Source: Neoscytalidium dimidiatum
Lineage: Eukaryota; Ascomycota; Dothideomycetes; Botryosphaeriales; Botryosphaeriaceae
Reading direction: 5' to 3'
Assembly: GCA_037367355.1 (NCBI GenBank)
Contig: CM074701.1
Location: 744,001-808,000, forward strand
Length of the DNA stretch: 64,000 nucleotides
In this document: piece after piece, positions 32,901 through 45,158 of the stretch
Layout of the letters: the number at the start of each line of letters is the position of its first letter
How positions within the stretch are numbered: position 1 is the stretch's first letter
The notes under the pieces: model-generated
The model's input: the letters and a program-made list of their open reading frames with translations, nothing else
Told to the model about the DNA's origin: nothing
The model's database searches: none
Program-made: the position numbers and the translations under genes

Positions 32901-35446
32901 GGCGAGCGGCCGACGCTCCTCTCGGCTTCCCGCCGGCGATACTCGCCGCGGCTCGCCCCTTCTCGCCTGCAGCAGCTGTCCGGAAGAGCAAAGTCCAGCG
33001 AAGGGTCCCGGTTGCGCAGCGCCTCAAACGAGCAACGCTCCCGGACGAACCTTGCCCCCAAAACCCTCTCACCTCTTTCGCTGCCGCGGACCCCGATTCC
33101 CGCATCCGCCATCCGCACGCGGCAGTAGCTTGCTCCATGGGCCTGTGTCTGTCTGTGTGTGTGTGCGCGCACCCTCAGCCCATCGAACCAATCCGCAATC
33201 CAACGTGGTTCGTCGGCTCCAGAAAGGCTGTGCCACATCGTGCACACGCCAACCAACTAAACCAACACCCCCGGCATATCCGATACTATCCGCAGCAAGC
33301 GCGCCCTGCGTTCTCGCTTCTGTTCCAGCGCACCGCTCCCGACGTTTCGTTGGCTCTGGGCGCAGTGCCAGCGGAATAGAAAAAGGAACCGCACGGAGGC
33401 GTCTGCGAGGGACGGAGAAGGGGGAGGCAAACGGGGGGCGTGAAGAAAAAAAAAGTGACATGTAGACGAGACAAGCAGAAAAGCTTGTCCATCCCATCTG
33501 GACACCGCCCCATGGCCACGTCCCACGGCCACTGGGCAAGCGCGCAATGCGGACCCGCACCAGATCTCGTGCGACTCGAATCACCGCCTACCCGGTTCCG
33601 CGAGATGCGCAGCCTGGATGTGAGGGGTCCAACAAGGCGGCGTGTATGTGCGTGTGTGTGTGAAAGAACGGGCAGCAAGTATTGGCAATCGCCTCTTGCT
33701 TCTGGCATTGCCCGCTTTTGCGCCATCTCATGCGGAAAAAAGCGCCGAGCTGGGAGGAGAGCGCACGGGGAAGAAAGGAGGGGCTGAGGCGCGGGAGGTA
33801 AGGCCGAAGTTGGCTCATGCAGGGCAATGAAGCAGTTAGTGAACTGCACAACACATCCGCAGGGCGGGAAAACAGGCGTTCACGCGCTGCTCCCGACAGC
33901 CTATTCCCACGACTGACCATCGACGTGGCCGCCCGCCGCGTACTAGACAGGGTCCCTTTCCGGTCCAGGGTCGTTGGCGACTAGGGTTGCATTTTGGAAA
34001 TAGAGTCCAGACGAACAGATGAGCGGTCGTTCGCCTCGCTCGCGAGCGCCATGGTGCGCATGCTGGCCTCGCTGTTCACGATGGCACTGCTGCACGCAAG
34101 CTAGTGTGCAGGCAGCAAGCAGGTGCCGCCGAGTGACCGCCATCGGAACTGAGCAGAGCAGCGCCTGGGACGTGTGTCGTGTCCATGATGCGACATCGTT
34201 TTGCAATCCTGCCCAGCTTTGTAATGGTTTTTCGCAGTGGCGGTAGGTTTAGCCGCGTCTATTGAATGTACGCCGCGGCAGGCGGCGGCATGGGGTATGG
34301 TTAGAACCGGACTTGGTGAATGCTGCGCAATATCGGCGGGTTTCGAGCAAGTTGACCGGCTGTAGCATCTGTTGCGCCGTGTGGCTGCTGAGTGTTGCGA
34401 ATTTCGAGGCGAGACCTGCAATGTGCTGGTGTTGGTGACAAGTTATGCGGTACGCGTCTCCTGCCCAGGTTTGCTGCCCAGGCCTTGAAAGCATTTCTCA
34501 AGGCTTTCCAAGCCGATCAGAGGGTTTGCCCAGCGACATGGTGGCTTTCGTCCCGTTGCTGAAACTTGTTCTGTTTTGCGCTGCGTCGAACTGGGGGGTC
34601 AAGCCGACGCGGACGTTCGGTCCTCTTCGAACGTGCCGCCGTGCTCGAGACGCGCAGAGTCCTCAGGCTGGACCAACTTCATGCGGAAAGCTTGCCTCCA
34701 TCAGCCGTTCGATAGATCACTATTGAAACTCCTCAAGGATCCTTTCGAGCGCGAGGCGTTGAACCTGCAGCTAGTGTATCAACCGCACTGCCGAGTCCGT
34801 ATCCGAATCGAGGCGTTCGTGTAGTCCAGGCGAAAATAGCACACATCGGAAGCAACCATCCGCGGACAAGAAAAAGAGGCACATCTCAAGGCGTCGTTCG
34901 AGGCGCACCGTATCTCTTAGTGAATTGGCAGCGTTGTAGAATTTTGATACGTGACAAACTGTCCTGTGTTGAGAGAGCGGAGAAAGCGGGATGGAGCTTG
35001 GACACGTCAAACCCCATAGACCCTCGTTCAACAACAACGGGCTGGTTGCTGGATAGCAAGCGCTATTGCTGTGGCCATTGTGAACAATGACGCGTGATAA
35101 GTGGCAATCGACGCGTTGTATGCGCTTGTAGCTCCTTTGGTGCCTCCTCGTGAACTGGAGCCGGTCTTCATCCAGACGCGTGCCTCGTCTCCAGATAGAC
35201 AGCACCAGAACCACATCATCCGAGCTTTGTTGAGTGATAGTCGTGATATCACTTTGTCCAGTAGATCTGACCGTCTAATGACATCCTCATAACCAGATCC
35301 GCCGTCATCCACACGTCCATCCCGCCAACCTACACGCAATCGCTCCTCGAGCGATCTCTCCTCCGAGGCCCTTCCGTCGCCCTCCGCACCCGCGCCCAGT
35401 ACGATCCCCTAGACCCCTCGTTATCGATTAATCCATCCTCGAGACC
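29911..35446. other. 5.5 kb GC-rich intergenic region upstream of the transcription factor
   Basis: The longest gap in the window. It lies upstream of the TF gene and downstream of the Cdc25-like gene, both on the minus strand. Frames of up to 349 codons occur on all six frames but overlap, lack motifs and follow the high GC content. The gap holds simple repeats (TGCG tract at 30771-30824, CTG/CTC/TTG triplets near 32100-32160, GT tracts near 33160 and 33650). I read it as a long promoter and 5' leader, possibly with non-coding transcripts. Confidence 0.45.
30771..30824 (+). repeat. (TGCG)n tetranucleotide tract
   Basis: About 54 bp of TGCG units with a few substitutions, 0.9 kb upstream of the transcription-factor start codon. 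Confidence 0.85.
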
Positions 35447-36226
35447 TCAATATCCATACTCCCAGATATCCTTCTTATACCCCTCCGTCACCGTCTCGTC
35501 CATACCGTACCTACACACAAAGCATTAGCACCACAACCCCCACCAACCCCTCCCATAACCTCCCACAAAGCGGGTAACGACGTAAAAGGAAACGACTCAC
35601 TTCTCCTGCCACCTCACAAACCCGCCCTCAAGCACGCAAACCTCCTGCCCCGCGCCCTCCTCCTCACCCAGCAGCCTCCCCCTCTCCCTCAGATACCTCA
35701 GCGCCGCGCTCGGCCCCCGCTGCTGGCTCAACGCGCAGTGGAACACGACCTTCTTGGCGCCGCGCAGCTGCCGCACCAGCTCGGGCAGCCTGTAGTCCAG
35801 CGCCTGCGTCGGCACGTTGGTGCACCCGCGGATGTGGCCGCCGAAGAAGTCCGAGTCGCGGACGTCTATGATCGCGACGGCCGGTTCTGCGGAGGAGGAG
35901 GAGGAGGAGGAGGAGGGAGGGGAAGACGAGGACGCTGCGGCCGCTGCCTCGGCGTCGGCTGGTGTGGAGGAGGCAGGCGCGGGTGCGGCAGATGAGGACG
36001 AGGAAGACAGAGGCGTCGCGGGTGTTTGCTTGAGCAGCGTGTAGAGGGCGTCGCGGTCGATGCGCTTGAGGGAGGCGATGGTGTGGGAGGACATGGCGGC
36101 GTCGATGCGGATGGGGCGGGCGGAGGCAGTATTTATGGTCGGGTGGGAATTAGAGGCCGGCGTCGAGGTGGTGGTCGTGGTCGCGCGCGGTTTGTTCTGA
36201 TAGGCGTAGAGGTTGATGGCGTCCAT
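35447..36226 (-). CDS. Cdc25-like rhodanese-domain phosphatase (Ych1/Ibp1 type)
   Basis: Exons 36226-35601 and 35510-35447 (90 bp intron) give 229 aa. The rhodanese/Cdc25 fold starts at about 52 (LKRIDRDALYTLLKQ), continues with AIIDVRDSDFFGGHIRG (118-134) and has the active loop His163-Cys164-ALSQQ-Arg170 (HCx5R), followed by GPSAALRYLRERGRL, then VCVLEGGFVRWQEKYG across the splice. Cysteine-based phosphatase or arsenate-reductase-like activity is expected for this family. Odd feature: a Ser/Ala/Pro-rich low-complexity insert (about 70-115) sits between the first helix and the DVRDxD strand, where relatives have only a short loop. Met45 (MSSHTIASL) is a possible alternative start that would remove a Thr-rich leader. 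Confidence 0.82.
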
Positions 36227-37250
36227 GCAAGATGATCGATAGATAATTTAAAAAAAAAAGAAAAAAAATACAACGACTTGCAGGCTGCAGGAACAGCGCA
36301 CGCCCGCAGCAGGCAAGTAGCAGCGGCAGCAAGCAGAATCCAAAGAATCCGCAGATGTACGTATGTCTGCGGCAGGACGGCAGGACGGCAGCTGGAGGCA
36401 CGTAAGATTTATTTTTTGTGGAGATGGGCTCCCCACGTTTCGCACGCGCGTGTGTCTCCCTGGCGCGAGCAGCGCAGGGCTGTTCAGATGGAGATCTCTG
36501 TGCAGAGGGAAGGAAGGGATCCAGTCGTCCCGCACGGCAGAGCAACAGGGGGGTTGTGGGTAAAAAAAGGATGGGTCCCGCGCTCGATCTGTGGGGTATG
36601 ACGGAAGGAGGGGTAAGTCGGGTTTTTAAGTAAGGGACTGACTGACTGCTGGGCGGACGGCAAAAAAAAGAAAAACACGGGATCAAGGAAAGGTCTTGTG
36701 GATAAACCAACGGGAAGCCTAAATCATGCTATCTCTATCTACATTCCCCGCACATTTACCCCATCTCGGCAAGCGGCAGATGACCCAAGATACGAGCAGG
36801 GCCTTGAAAATAAACTTGTGGAGTCATCCGCGTTTTAGTGGAAGCTTCTCGTCCTGACCATGCCCTTGGCTCTTTACCTGTCCATGCGCCGCCCTAGAAG
36901 GCTAGATAGATTAATGTGGAGCCGGCTGACTTTCTGTGGGACATTCTCACGTTGGTGTGGTGGGGACCATGGTTCTTCATGTCGAACTGTGCTCTCATGA
37001 TGATATATCTAAATGGGGGGGAAAAAAAAATCAAAACAAGGATGACGGTGAGAGCCCCATGGCAACGAGCCCGTTGTAAACAGTAGACAGAACGCCTAAC
37101 GCAAAAGCCGGCAGGTCCTTGAGCAGATAATACCTCCCACCTTTCCAGACCAGAAGAAAGACGAAACACTGAATGTATGCTACACGACTCCCCGTAATTT
37201 CGAAACCACATGATCTTCCATCTGCTTCGCATTAATTGCACGAGCTCTCA
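36227..37250. other. Intergenic: promoter of the Cdc25-like gene and 3' flank of the PDI gene
   Basis: 1.0 kb between two minus-strand genes. It holds A-rich runs near 36250-36270 and short CT or GT tracts. No supportable gene. Confidence 0.5.
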
Positions 37251-39488
37251 TCAATCCGTCTTAGCCCCTCCTCCATTGACAGCTCCCAACAAGCCATCCT
37301 TCTCATTTCCTGAGGGCAGTTGGAAGAAGCCACCAGCTGATCCGAACGGCTTTCCACGTCTAAACTTGCCGCGACCGAAATAAGTTGCTGCCAGGACAAC
37401 GCCAAGAATGATGCCGATGGACAGGAAAGGGTGGCCGGTCAGGAACTGCTTGATCGTGAAGAAAAACATCGAGACGGCGCCGATGGTGGATTTTGGAGTT
37501 AGAGCTGGCGGGTCGCGCGTGACCTTGGACAAAGTCTCGAGGATGGAAGTGCGGGAAGGAATAATTGGGTTGCCGGTGAAAGTCTGGTCCCAATAGCGGT
37601 GGTTCTGAACACAAATTAGGACGGGCTATTCTGCTCAGATTGAATGATACACTTACGTCTTCATCGTTGATGATAACCTTCTCGCCATCCTTGACATCAA
37701 TGCCATAGGTGGTTCTGATCCAACGCTCCCAGAAAACGCCATCGACCCAGGCGAACGCAACCTCCTTGCGCTCGATCTCATCCATGTTGATACGGATGCT
37801 CTTCGCAGCACGAAGAGCGCGCTGATCGTTGCGGTCTTCCGCTTCCTCAATTCGAAGTTGTTTCGCGTCGCGCAGCTCCTGCCTCTCCAGCTTGAACTGT
37901 TGGGTCTGCTTGTCCATCCACTCGATGGCAGCATTCTTGATCTCACGCTTCGCGCTCTCGAACTCATCTGTTCTCTCCCTGTTCAAAATACCAAGAACCA
38001 CAAGCTTTCCGTCCATAATCTCGCGGGCATTAGAAGAAGTAAGCTCCGGAACAATAGGTAGCCAGACAGTCTTCATCCAACCTAAAACCTTCCTGTAATC
38101 CCGCATGTCCCTAGGTGCAATCGGAGTATAGTAGCTGGGCTTTCCGTCCCTGCTTACGAGCAACCTTGGCCACGTGGAGATCTTGAATCTCTGATGCAGC
38201 TTGGGATCCTTGGTCTTGACCAACTTGGCGTGGCCGATCAGACTCAGCGTTAATCTCTCCAGAGCCATGAAGTCCTCGGTGGTGGTGGCATGGTCGTAAT
38301 TGTAGAGGAATATGACCTCCTCCTTCTTCTCTAGCTCAGCGAAAGACTCAGCATCGACATCAGGAACACCATCACTGCTCTCGTGAGCACTGTTGGCGTA
38401 GTTGATCAGATCACCGACGCCACGGAGACCATCGTACTCAACGCGCTCGCCTCCACGGAAGAAGAGAAGGGTCGGATAACCCCTAACGTGCGCATCCTTG
38501 CAGAGCCTCTTCTCAACATCGCAATTGACCTCGCCGACGTTGAGCTTGCCCTTCATCTCACGGGCCATGGACGCCCAGTTGGGCTGCATGGCCTGACAAT
38601 GATGGCACCAAGGAGCGTAGAACTTGACGAACCACGGGTCCTCCGTCATCGTCACCAGCTTCTGGAAGCTCTCCGCGGTAAGCGGAATAGAGGTGCCCTG
38701 CGGGTTGTGCGTCGGCTTCGTCTTGGTCTTGGTACCGGTTTCCTTGGCCCCCGCAGTGGCAGCTGCCTTGGTGGCCTCCTCGTTGTGCTTGCTCCCAGCG
38801 GCAGCTCCGCCGGCAGGATTCTTGTCTTTGTTGGCGGGTTTATCAGGCTTCGCGTTGGACTCGACGCTCTTTGCGCCGACTTCGGGCAGCTTTAGGCCAT
38901 CCTTGGGCCGAGAGCCGGGCCTGATGGTTTCGAGCGACTCCTCAATCCAGTCCGCAAAGAACTTGAGCTTGTCGGCGCCGACGTGTCTCTTGACTTCCTT
39001 GCCGTCCTTGAACAGTATAATGGTGGGGAATGAATGGATATCCTTGGCGGCGCAGCCGTCACTGAAAGCAACACAGTCGAGCTGTGCGAAGTTGAAATCG
39101 TAGTATCGCGAGAAAGTATTAAGGTGATCGCCGTCCTTGGAATCGGAGTTGGGAAGAGGCTCCTGGGTATAATAGAATTCGTAGAGGGTTTGCCATGTCG
39201 GGGCGAGGGCTTTGCAGTGGTGGCAGTAGGGCGAGAAAAACTCTACCAGCCTGACGGTACTATGAGCTGCTGTGCTCTACGTTAAGACAAAATATATACG
39301 CACCAGTTGCCTTTGGCAATCTTGTCGTCGATATTCTCGCTGCTAAGCTGCAGCATCGGCGGCACCTCCTTCCCGTTGAAAACGGTGGGTTTCCGCTCTT
39401 CATCAGATGCTTTGGCATCTTTGGAGGGAGGCGACGCGAAGGCGGTGGAGAGCAGAGCGAGCGACAGGAATGAGGAAAGAAGGCGCAT
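37251..39488 (-). CDS. ER membrane protein disulfide isomerase, Eps1-like
   Basis: Exons 39488-39304, 39250-37657 and 37604-37251 (introns 53 and 52 bp) give 710 aa, close to the about 700 aa of yeast Eps1. Signal peptide 1-19 (MRLLSSFLSLALLSTAFAS). Thioredoxin domain 1 has Cys71-His-His-Cys74 (SPYCHHCKAL). A Lys/Pro/Ala-rich linker follows, then domain 2 with Cys277-His-His-Cys280 (APWCHHCQAM) and the cis-Pro RGYPTLLFF. A long helical, charged region (about 480-560) precedes one membrane span near 651-669 (FLSIGIILGVVLAATYF) and a short Gly-rich tail. Such proteins handle disulfides of membrane cargo in ER quality control. The CHHC active sites are of the more oxidising PDI type. Its start lies 389 bp from the divergent complex I gene. 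Confidence 0.85.
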
Positions 39489-39877
39489 GATGGGCGATGC
39501 GGGAGGATGACAGGTAGCTGGATTGACGAGGCCGCTGGGGCCGTTCGGGCGAGGGTTTAGGCCGAAGACAGAGCGCGCATCTACGGGCTTTGAGACGAGC
39601 GTAGGAACCCGCAGCAGACGGGAGCGTTGTTAGCCGCGTTCGCCACGGTCGTACGTGGATGGTCGCGAAAGGAGGCCGCTGCGCAGTTCCCCAGGGCGCA
39701 GTCCAGTCCAGCCGCAAGCCGCCAGGCCACCGCGCCAGATCGACAAGGCAACTCGAACGGGCTCCGCCCGGACCGATGCCAAGACCACCCGCGTGCATTA
39801 CACTACAACACCTCTCACTGGCCCGCCGGTCCATTGCGTCCCCATCACCACCCAAGCACCGCCTTCACACCACCGCC
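39489..39877. promoter_or_regulatory. Bidirectional promoter between the PDI and complex I genes
   Basis: Only 389 bp separate the two start codons, so both core promoters and both 5' leaders must fit here. No clear TATA box is seen on either side, as is common for housekeeping genes. Confidence 0.7.
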
Positions 39878-40710
39878 ATGAGACCAGCACTACGTCTCTT
39901 CGCAGCCGTCAAGCCTGTCGGGCGCGTTCTCGAGCCCGGCGCCCCCACCGGTCTCTGCGGCCTGTTCACCCACCCGGCGCCACGCTCGACCCTCGTCTAC
40001 CTGTACAGCAAGACCCTCGACAAGCTCAAGCAGTTCCCCGAGTCGTCCGTCTACCGCCAGTCTACCGAGGCCTTGACCCGCCAGCGCCTGAACATCATTG
40101 AGCGCATTGAGCCCGCCGGTCTCAAGGAATGGGAGGAGCGTGTGCAGAAGAAGATCGCCGAGAATCCAGAGGCCTTTGAGAAATTCGGTGTTGCTGTGAA
40201 ACACACCGCGGATGGCAGGTCCTTTGTCACCGTCCGGGAACTCCCAGAGGCTGACGAGCGTGAGGAGGAGTGGGATGGCGAGGTTGTCGCCCAGCCGGAG
40301 CTTGAGGGTGTGCGCAGCAGTGAGGAGAGGAAGGGTCAGAAGCAAGCTCTTGGTTACGGCAGGCCCGAGACCTTGGAGAAGGCCCAGGCTTTCCGCATTG
40401 AGAAGGAGCCCAGCTTGACCGCCGACCAGTACGCCAATCCACCCTAAGTAATACGTTATCCAACAGGGGACTGACCGGAGATGATACAGAATCTCTACTG
40501 CCGAGAAGGAGATCGGCGCCGGGTTGATTGAGGAGGTCATTCAGGTTGCCGAGGGCGAACTTAAACTCGCTGAGCTTCTGCTGCAGAACAAGGTGTACGT
40601 CTGCGTCCTTTGTCGAGCTCGGCGATATCTTGTACTGACTGCATTTCAGGTGGGAGGAACTGGCCGAGAAGCCCGTGGAGGGCCAATGGACTTATTTCGA
40701 GCGGAAGTAG
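39878..40710 (+). CDS. Mitochondrial complex I 29.9 kDa subunit (NDUFA5/B13 family)
   Basis: Exons 39878-40428, 40490-40594 and 40650-40710 (introns 61 and 55 bp) give 238 aa. The N-terminus (MRPALRLFAAVKPVGR) looks like a mitochondrial presequence. The NDUFA5 helical core follows at about 35-100 (LVYLYSKTLDKLKQFPESSVYRQ begins it; then LTRQRLNIIERIEP). Fungal orthologues carry a long C-terminal extension, also seen here: GYGRPETLEKAQ, then TADQ spliced to ISTAEKEIGAGLIEEV and finally VWEELAEKPVEGQWTYF. It is an accessory subunit of the peripheral (matrix) arm of NADH:ubiquinone oxidoreductase. Without splicing, the frame stops right after exon 1. Confidence 0.92.
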
Positions 40711-42120
40711 TAGATGAAGTTTGTATACCAATGTACATTTTGATAAATTTAGACATACCGCTCGAGTCCGTGTGGTGCTGGACTATGTGAAACCTCTCGT
40801 CAAGGTGTATTCGGTAGGCGATACCGCAGGATGATTTGGGGGAAGTACTCAGCTTACACCAAATCGATAGCCGCCCATAAGTGGCCATGCGTAAGGTCCC
40901 CCAGAAATTTTCGAATTGGCTCTTGTTCTCCAAAGCCCCCCGCCTAGACATATATCGAAACAGTATACCTGGCGACCTTTTCAATACTGCGCATGGTTAT
41001 TTGTCAATTAAAGAGATCTCCTCGTGATAGTGAGAACTCTTATCCCTCTCTGATGAATAGTAGCCACTACCAACATGTCAACTTGTAGGGGGTTGCAGTA
41101 TAGCTATAAGTCTACGCTTGGTAGTAGCTACATGGACGAGCTTTCCCTTGGACAGATCTCAGTGATGCAAGTTCTTAATCATAAGCATATCTTCACATAG
41201 CGCTGTTCATCATCTAGAGAAAGTACATAAGGTACCGTCAAGTCTAATTACACACAGAATTATAAGCTATTTCAAAATATAGATTCGTGTCCCGATACGG
41301 CAAAATTACATATAGATGTAATCAGCAAGCTCTTTTCATAAGCGATATTGAATCTTTGAGCTCGCCAATGCCTACAACTTGAGCCCATAGTCGGAAGCTT
41401 CACGGGGAGAAACGATCCAGTAGTTGAAGTATTTTCACTCCGCTCGATTCGGCTACCTAAATACGCATCAACAACGCGACGCGGTTGAACCAAGCCTCAT
41501 TTCATTCATCCACACATCAGTCCCCATCCATAAATTCGGACCGGGAACAGCTGCCAGGCAATATGGCAGTGAGAAGGGGAGGGCTAGTCCCTTCTCCATA
41601 ACATCTCTTTTTCGCTAAGGCCCAAAGATAGAAGAGAGCGTACACGTAGCAAGAAAAGTTTCCGGCAGTCGTGTGAAAGTGTGAGGGATAACAAGAGTTG
41701 AGAAGGGGAGAGGAGTAGAAGAACAAAATCTCAACCAACCCTTCTTCATTAATGAAGCAGCAACCAGCTGACAGGGCAACAGTAAGAGGGAAAGGGGGGA
41801 CAAAGCCACATGTGACCCTACGCCGTCAGCCATCCGTTGCGAACCCTATGAGTTTAGAAGGGAAAAGAGGCAATAGATCAATAATCCTGTCATCCATCCG
41901 TCCGTACCTAAAGCACGTTTTCCAGAAATGCAAGCCCCTTGGACCCCGTAAACCGCCCAACCATACCTCCCGTGAGAAGAACCCGTTTCAATCGTACAAT
42001 AATGAAGAAGTGAAAACGTTTCGGTTACCACCATATGAAGCCCCCTAAAGCCGCCCGCGGTGGTTCTGGAAATGGAAAACCTAAGTAGAAAAGGTATCAA
42101 AAAGAAAACATTGGGTATCC
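40711..42120. other. Convergent intergenic region with an inverted repeat
   Basis: 1.4 kb between converging 3' ends. It is AT-richer than its surroundings between 41.0 and 41.4 kb and contains a 14 bp inverted repeat with a 44 bp loop (see separate entry). No supportable gene. Confidence 0.5.
41060..41131 (+). repeat. 14-bp imperfect inverted repeat (72 bp hairpin)
   Basis: Arm 1 GTAGCCACTACCAA (41060-41073) and arm 2 TTGGTAGTAGCTAC (41118-41131) are complementary at 13 of 14 positions. It could be a transcript hairpin at the 3' ends of the two converging genes or a relic of a small foldback element. Confidence 0.6.
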
Positions 42121-45100
42121 TCATGCGCCGTCGCCAGACTTGGACTCTGGATCCTCATCCTTTTTATCCGAACTTCCTGGCCGATCATCATCATCCTTGA
42201 CTGAGTCTCCACCCTCAGTGGTCGCGTCTTTATCCTTATCCTTTTCGTCGCCCCGGTCGCCATCGTGACTCTTCGCCTCAAGCTTGGCTTTTCTCTTCGC
42301 TGTCCAGTCGCTCAGACTCATTTTAGCTTTGCGCTGGACAGGACTAGGAGTCACTACAGTCGATGGAGGTGCTATATCCATAGGGGACGACAAGGAAATA
42401 GTAGGGGCGGAAGGTGTCAAGAGGGCGGGTGTTTCGGTGACGATAGATATCGAGGTAGAGGCGTCAGTAGTGATGGGAGGTGGCGTGGTAGCGGAGGAGC
42501 GGGGAATAGAGGGTATCGGTGCAGGCGGAAGCCCGACATGCAGGCCAGGTGATGTTGCCTTTGATTGCGTAGTCGGGGCGGACGAAGAGACTGATGTCTC
42601 TGCCGACAATGCTCCTGTTGGAGGAAGAGACTCTGATGAATTAGAGGGCTTTTCTGGAGAAGTTTTATCGACAGGCGGCGCGTCTGCGCGAGGCGACAGA
42701 GGTTCGTTCTCTGTTCTAGGTGCTTCCTCGGCTGGTGCCACTGCAATCGCATCTTGCATTTCGACATCTTCCTCGGCCTTAAGCGGAGGTGATGTTTCTT
42801 TGAGTGGTGCCGTGGGAGGTTCGGCGGTAGAAAGCGGCTCTGACGCGGCTGCAGTGGCCGACTTGGTCGGCTCATCCACATCCATTTTCTCGCCATGTGA
42901 ACACGATACCGATGAACTGCGTTGTGCAGATTCCGAACGCTCCCTGCGGACCCGGATGTCGTGCGTGCGCTGTAGGAGCGATCGCAGAAAGGAGGCCTTC
43001 GGTTTCCGGCGCGCGACGGGAGCAGGCACCAGCGAGGGGAACTCCTCGTCAGGCTCGGTCTGCACGCCCGAATCCTTGTATTCCGGCTTCTTAGGCGGTA
43101 ACGGTTCTTTGGGTGCACGTGCGCCAGCCCGACGTTGATGCGATGCATTATTCGATCGACGACCGTTCATGTTCTGCGAGCGAGAGTTCGAGTCTGCAGC
43201 CCGAGATTTGGATGCAACAACCGGGGAGGGGAAGGATGACTCCGAATGGCCAAGTTGCTTCTGAGACGCGGGTTAGCCTTTCTCTGACTAGCTGAAAACG
43301 GGTGCCTTACTGAAGTTGCCACACTGGGTGTATTGAGAGCCGATCCAGCACTGTTCCTTTTCCTCTTCTTTTGCGCGTGTTGTTCATCGTGTTCTAGCTG
43401 CTCGAAGAGCCTCTCTTGTTGCAACAGTTTCCTCTTCTCACGATCCGACATTTCGACTCCCAGTCCGACGGCATTCTCATTCGAGACATGCGTCATCGGA
43501 GTAATGTCGCGACTCGTTGGCTTGCTGCGGGACGAACCGGATACCGACCGACTGTCAGCATTCTCCTCGTCGTGCTCGCCGCGATTCCGGACCTCGCTGC
43601 CTGCACGGCTGTTTGTGGCCTGACCGGTGCTAAGAGGTGAGAGCTGAGTACCATTCTTTCTAGATTTCTTGGGCTTCAGTGCCTGACCGTTCGAGGATGC
43701 GAGTATGATGGGCGTGTTGCGACGATCAGCAAGGGCGAGAGGACACTCCATGATGGGCAATTTGCACGCGCATCCGCCGAAATTAGAAAGCACACCAGCG
43801 ACCCAGTGCGATACACCTTCGACTTCCTGGATCCCGCGCTCGTGAATATTACCGTTTTGTAGAGAGGCCTCAAGCGCGTTCTTGATGTCCTTGTCGATAT
43901 CCCAGCCGATGCTGATTTCCTCGCCGGCGTAGATGGTTTCAGCCGCAATGAAACAGAAGTGGTACTCAGATTCGCCAGTGATGAGGATCTGCATGCGCAC
44001 GTTAGGTCTGCAGCTGCGTCGGATATATCTCAGAAGTGTTCCCTCGTGCCTGGTGTCGATGTAGAGCGGAAGGAAAGGTGCAAAGAAGACGAAGGGTTCC
44101 GGGTGTCGCAGTGTTTCCCAACGGTTGTTAGGGTTCGAGCAGTAGTCTTCTTTCCTGCCAATCTGTCCCTTCAGTTCACCGACAAAACCGCCATAAGGAA
44201 CGTCAGTTTCGACAGTGATCCATTTGAAGGTCGGATGAGGTCCTTGGGCAGTAGCGATCGCACCGATACCAGTGTTTTCCTTCAGAACGGGACCGTGTTC
44301 CTCCAGATCCTTCATTGTACCCTCGTGTCGTTGGAAAATCTGCTCGCGAGCCTTCCCTCCCGAAGCCTGCTTTGTCGCTTCGGGATCCCAGAGCCAGGTC
44401 CGCAAGCTGTTGGTCACGCCCAGATCGTTGAAGGAATTCGCCTCGATCGGAGTATAGTCGGGGTGCTTGTACAATTGCAGGAACTCGTCCGAAAAATAAT
44501 CTGGTGCGTAGCCGGTCGGAATGGGTGGTCCCGGCGACTTGACTGGGCTGTGGATAGGCTGTGTAGTAGAGGTTGCTCGTTTCCGGGAGCCACCAGCCGT
44601 CTGGTTGAGAGACGCGACGGAGTTGGAAGCCTTGTGATTTGTCTTTGGCCGTTTGGTAGGCGGTTGCTGATCTCTTGGGCTCCCACTCTTGCGATCCAGG
44701 CCAGGAAAGGCGTCGTCGGCGTGTCCGTTCGTGAGCGCAACGGCGGCGTTCACATCCTTCAGCTTCTTCTTGTGGCTCTTCGCGGCCGGACGCTTCGGTT
44801 TCCGCTCGATCATGTAGGTCATGTTCTTGAAGGCCTTCTGTCGCTCCTTAATACGTGTCTGGTCGAGTGTTCGTGGCTGGCAGTCGGCGCATTCGTGAAT
44901 CCGAGGGATCTGGTCTTCGTCGTCATAGTAACAGAGGACGTGTTGCCATGTTCTGCACACCTCGCACAGGACACTACTACCATCGTCGGCCTCGTAGCCG
45001 CAGATGCACTTGATAGTGTCGGAAACAGGCTCTTCGTCGGGCTGAGGGGCGTCTGACGCCGGTCGGCCATTGGGGACAGGATAAGGAACGGGCGCAAAAG

Positions 45101-45158
45101 GAGCCCTGGGGCTTAGCTGAGGAACAGCATGCGTCTGCAGCAAGGGGATTTCTGTCAT
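42121..45158 (-). CDS. set3: Set3-type PHD and SET domain protein of the Set3 histone deacetylase complex
   Basis: Exons 45158-43311 and 43260-42121 (50 bp intron) give 995 aa. The PHD finger is at about 51-95 (CICGYEADDG, then VLCEVC, WQHVLCYY and CADC). A basic linker leads to the SET domain at about 309-420: GGFVGELKGQIG, RYIRRSCRPNVRM and EEISIGWD. The canonical NHSC of active methyltransferases reads RRSC here, as expected for Set3/MLL5-type SET domains thought to be inactive. The C-terminal part is low-complexity and has the family motif KMSLSDW (from 929), ending in an acidic/Lys tail. Set3 reads H3K4me2 through its PHD finger and scaffolds a deacetylase complex that represses or delays induction of genes. 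The first in-frame ATG with the family N-terminus is MTEIPLLQ at 45158. Confidence 0.9.

Noticed and set aside
32416..33465. 349-codon plus-strand frame in the large gap
   Set aside because: Composition follows GC bias (Arg/Pro/Ser), it overlaps other equally long frames, and it shows no domain, signal or splice logic. Weak chance of being real; a conservation search would decide.
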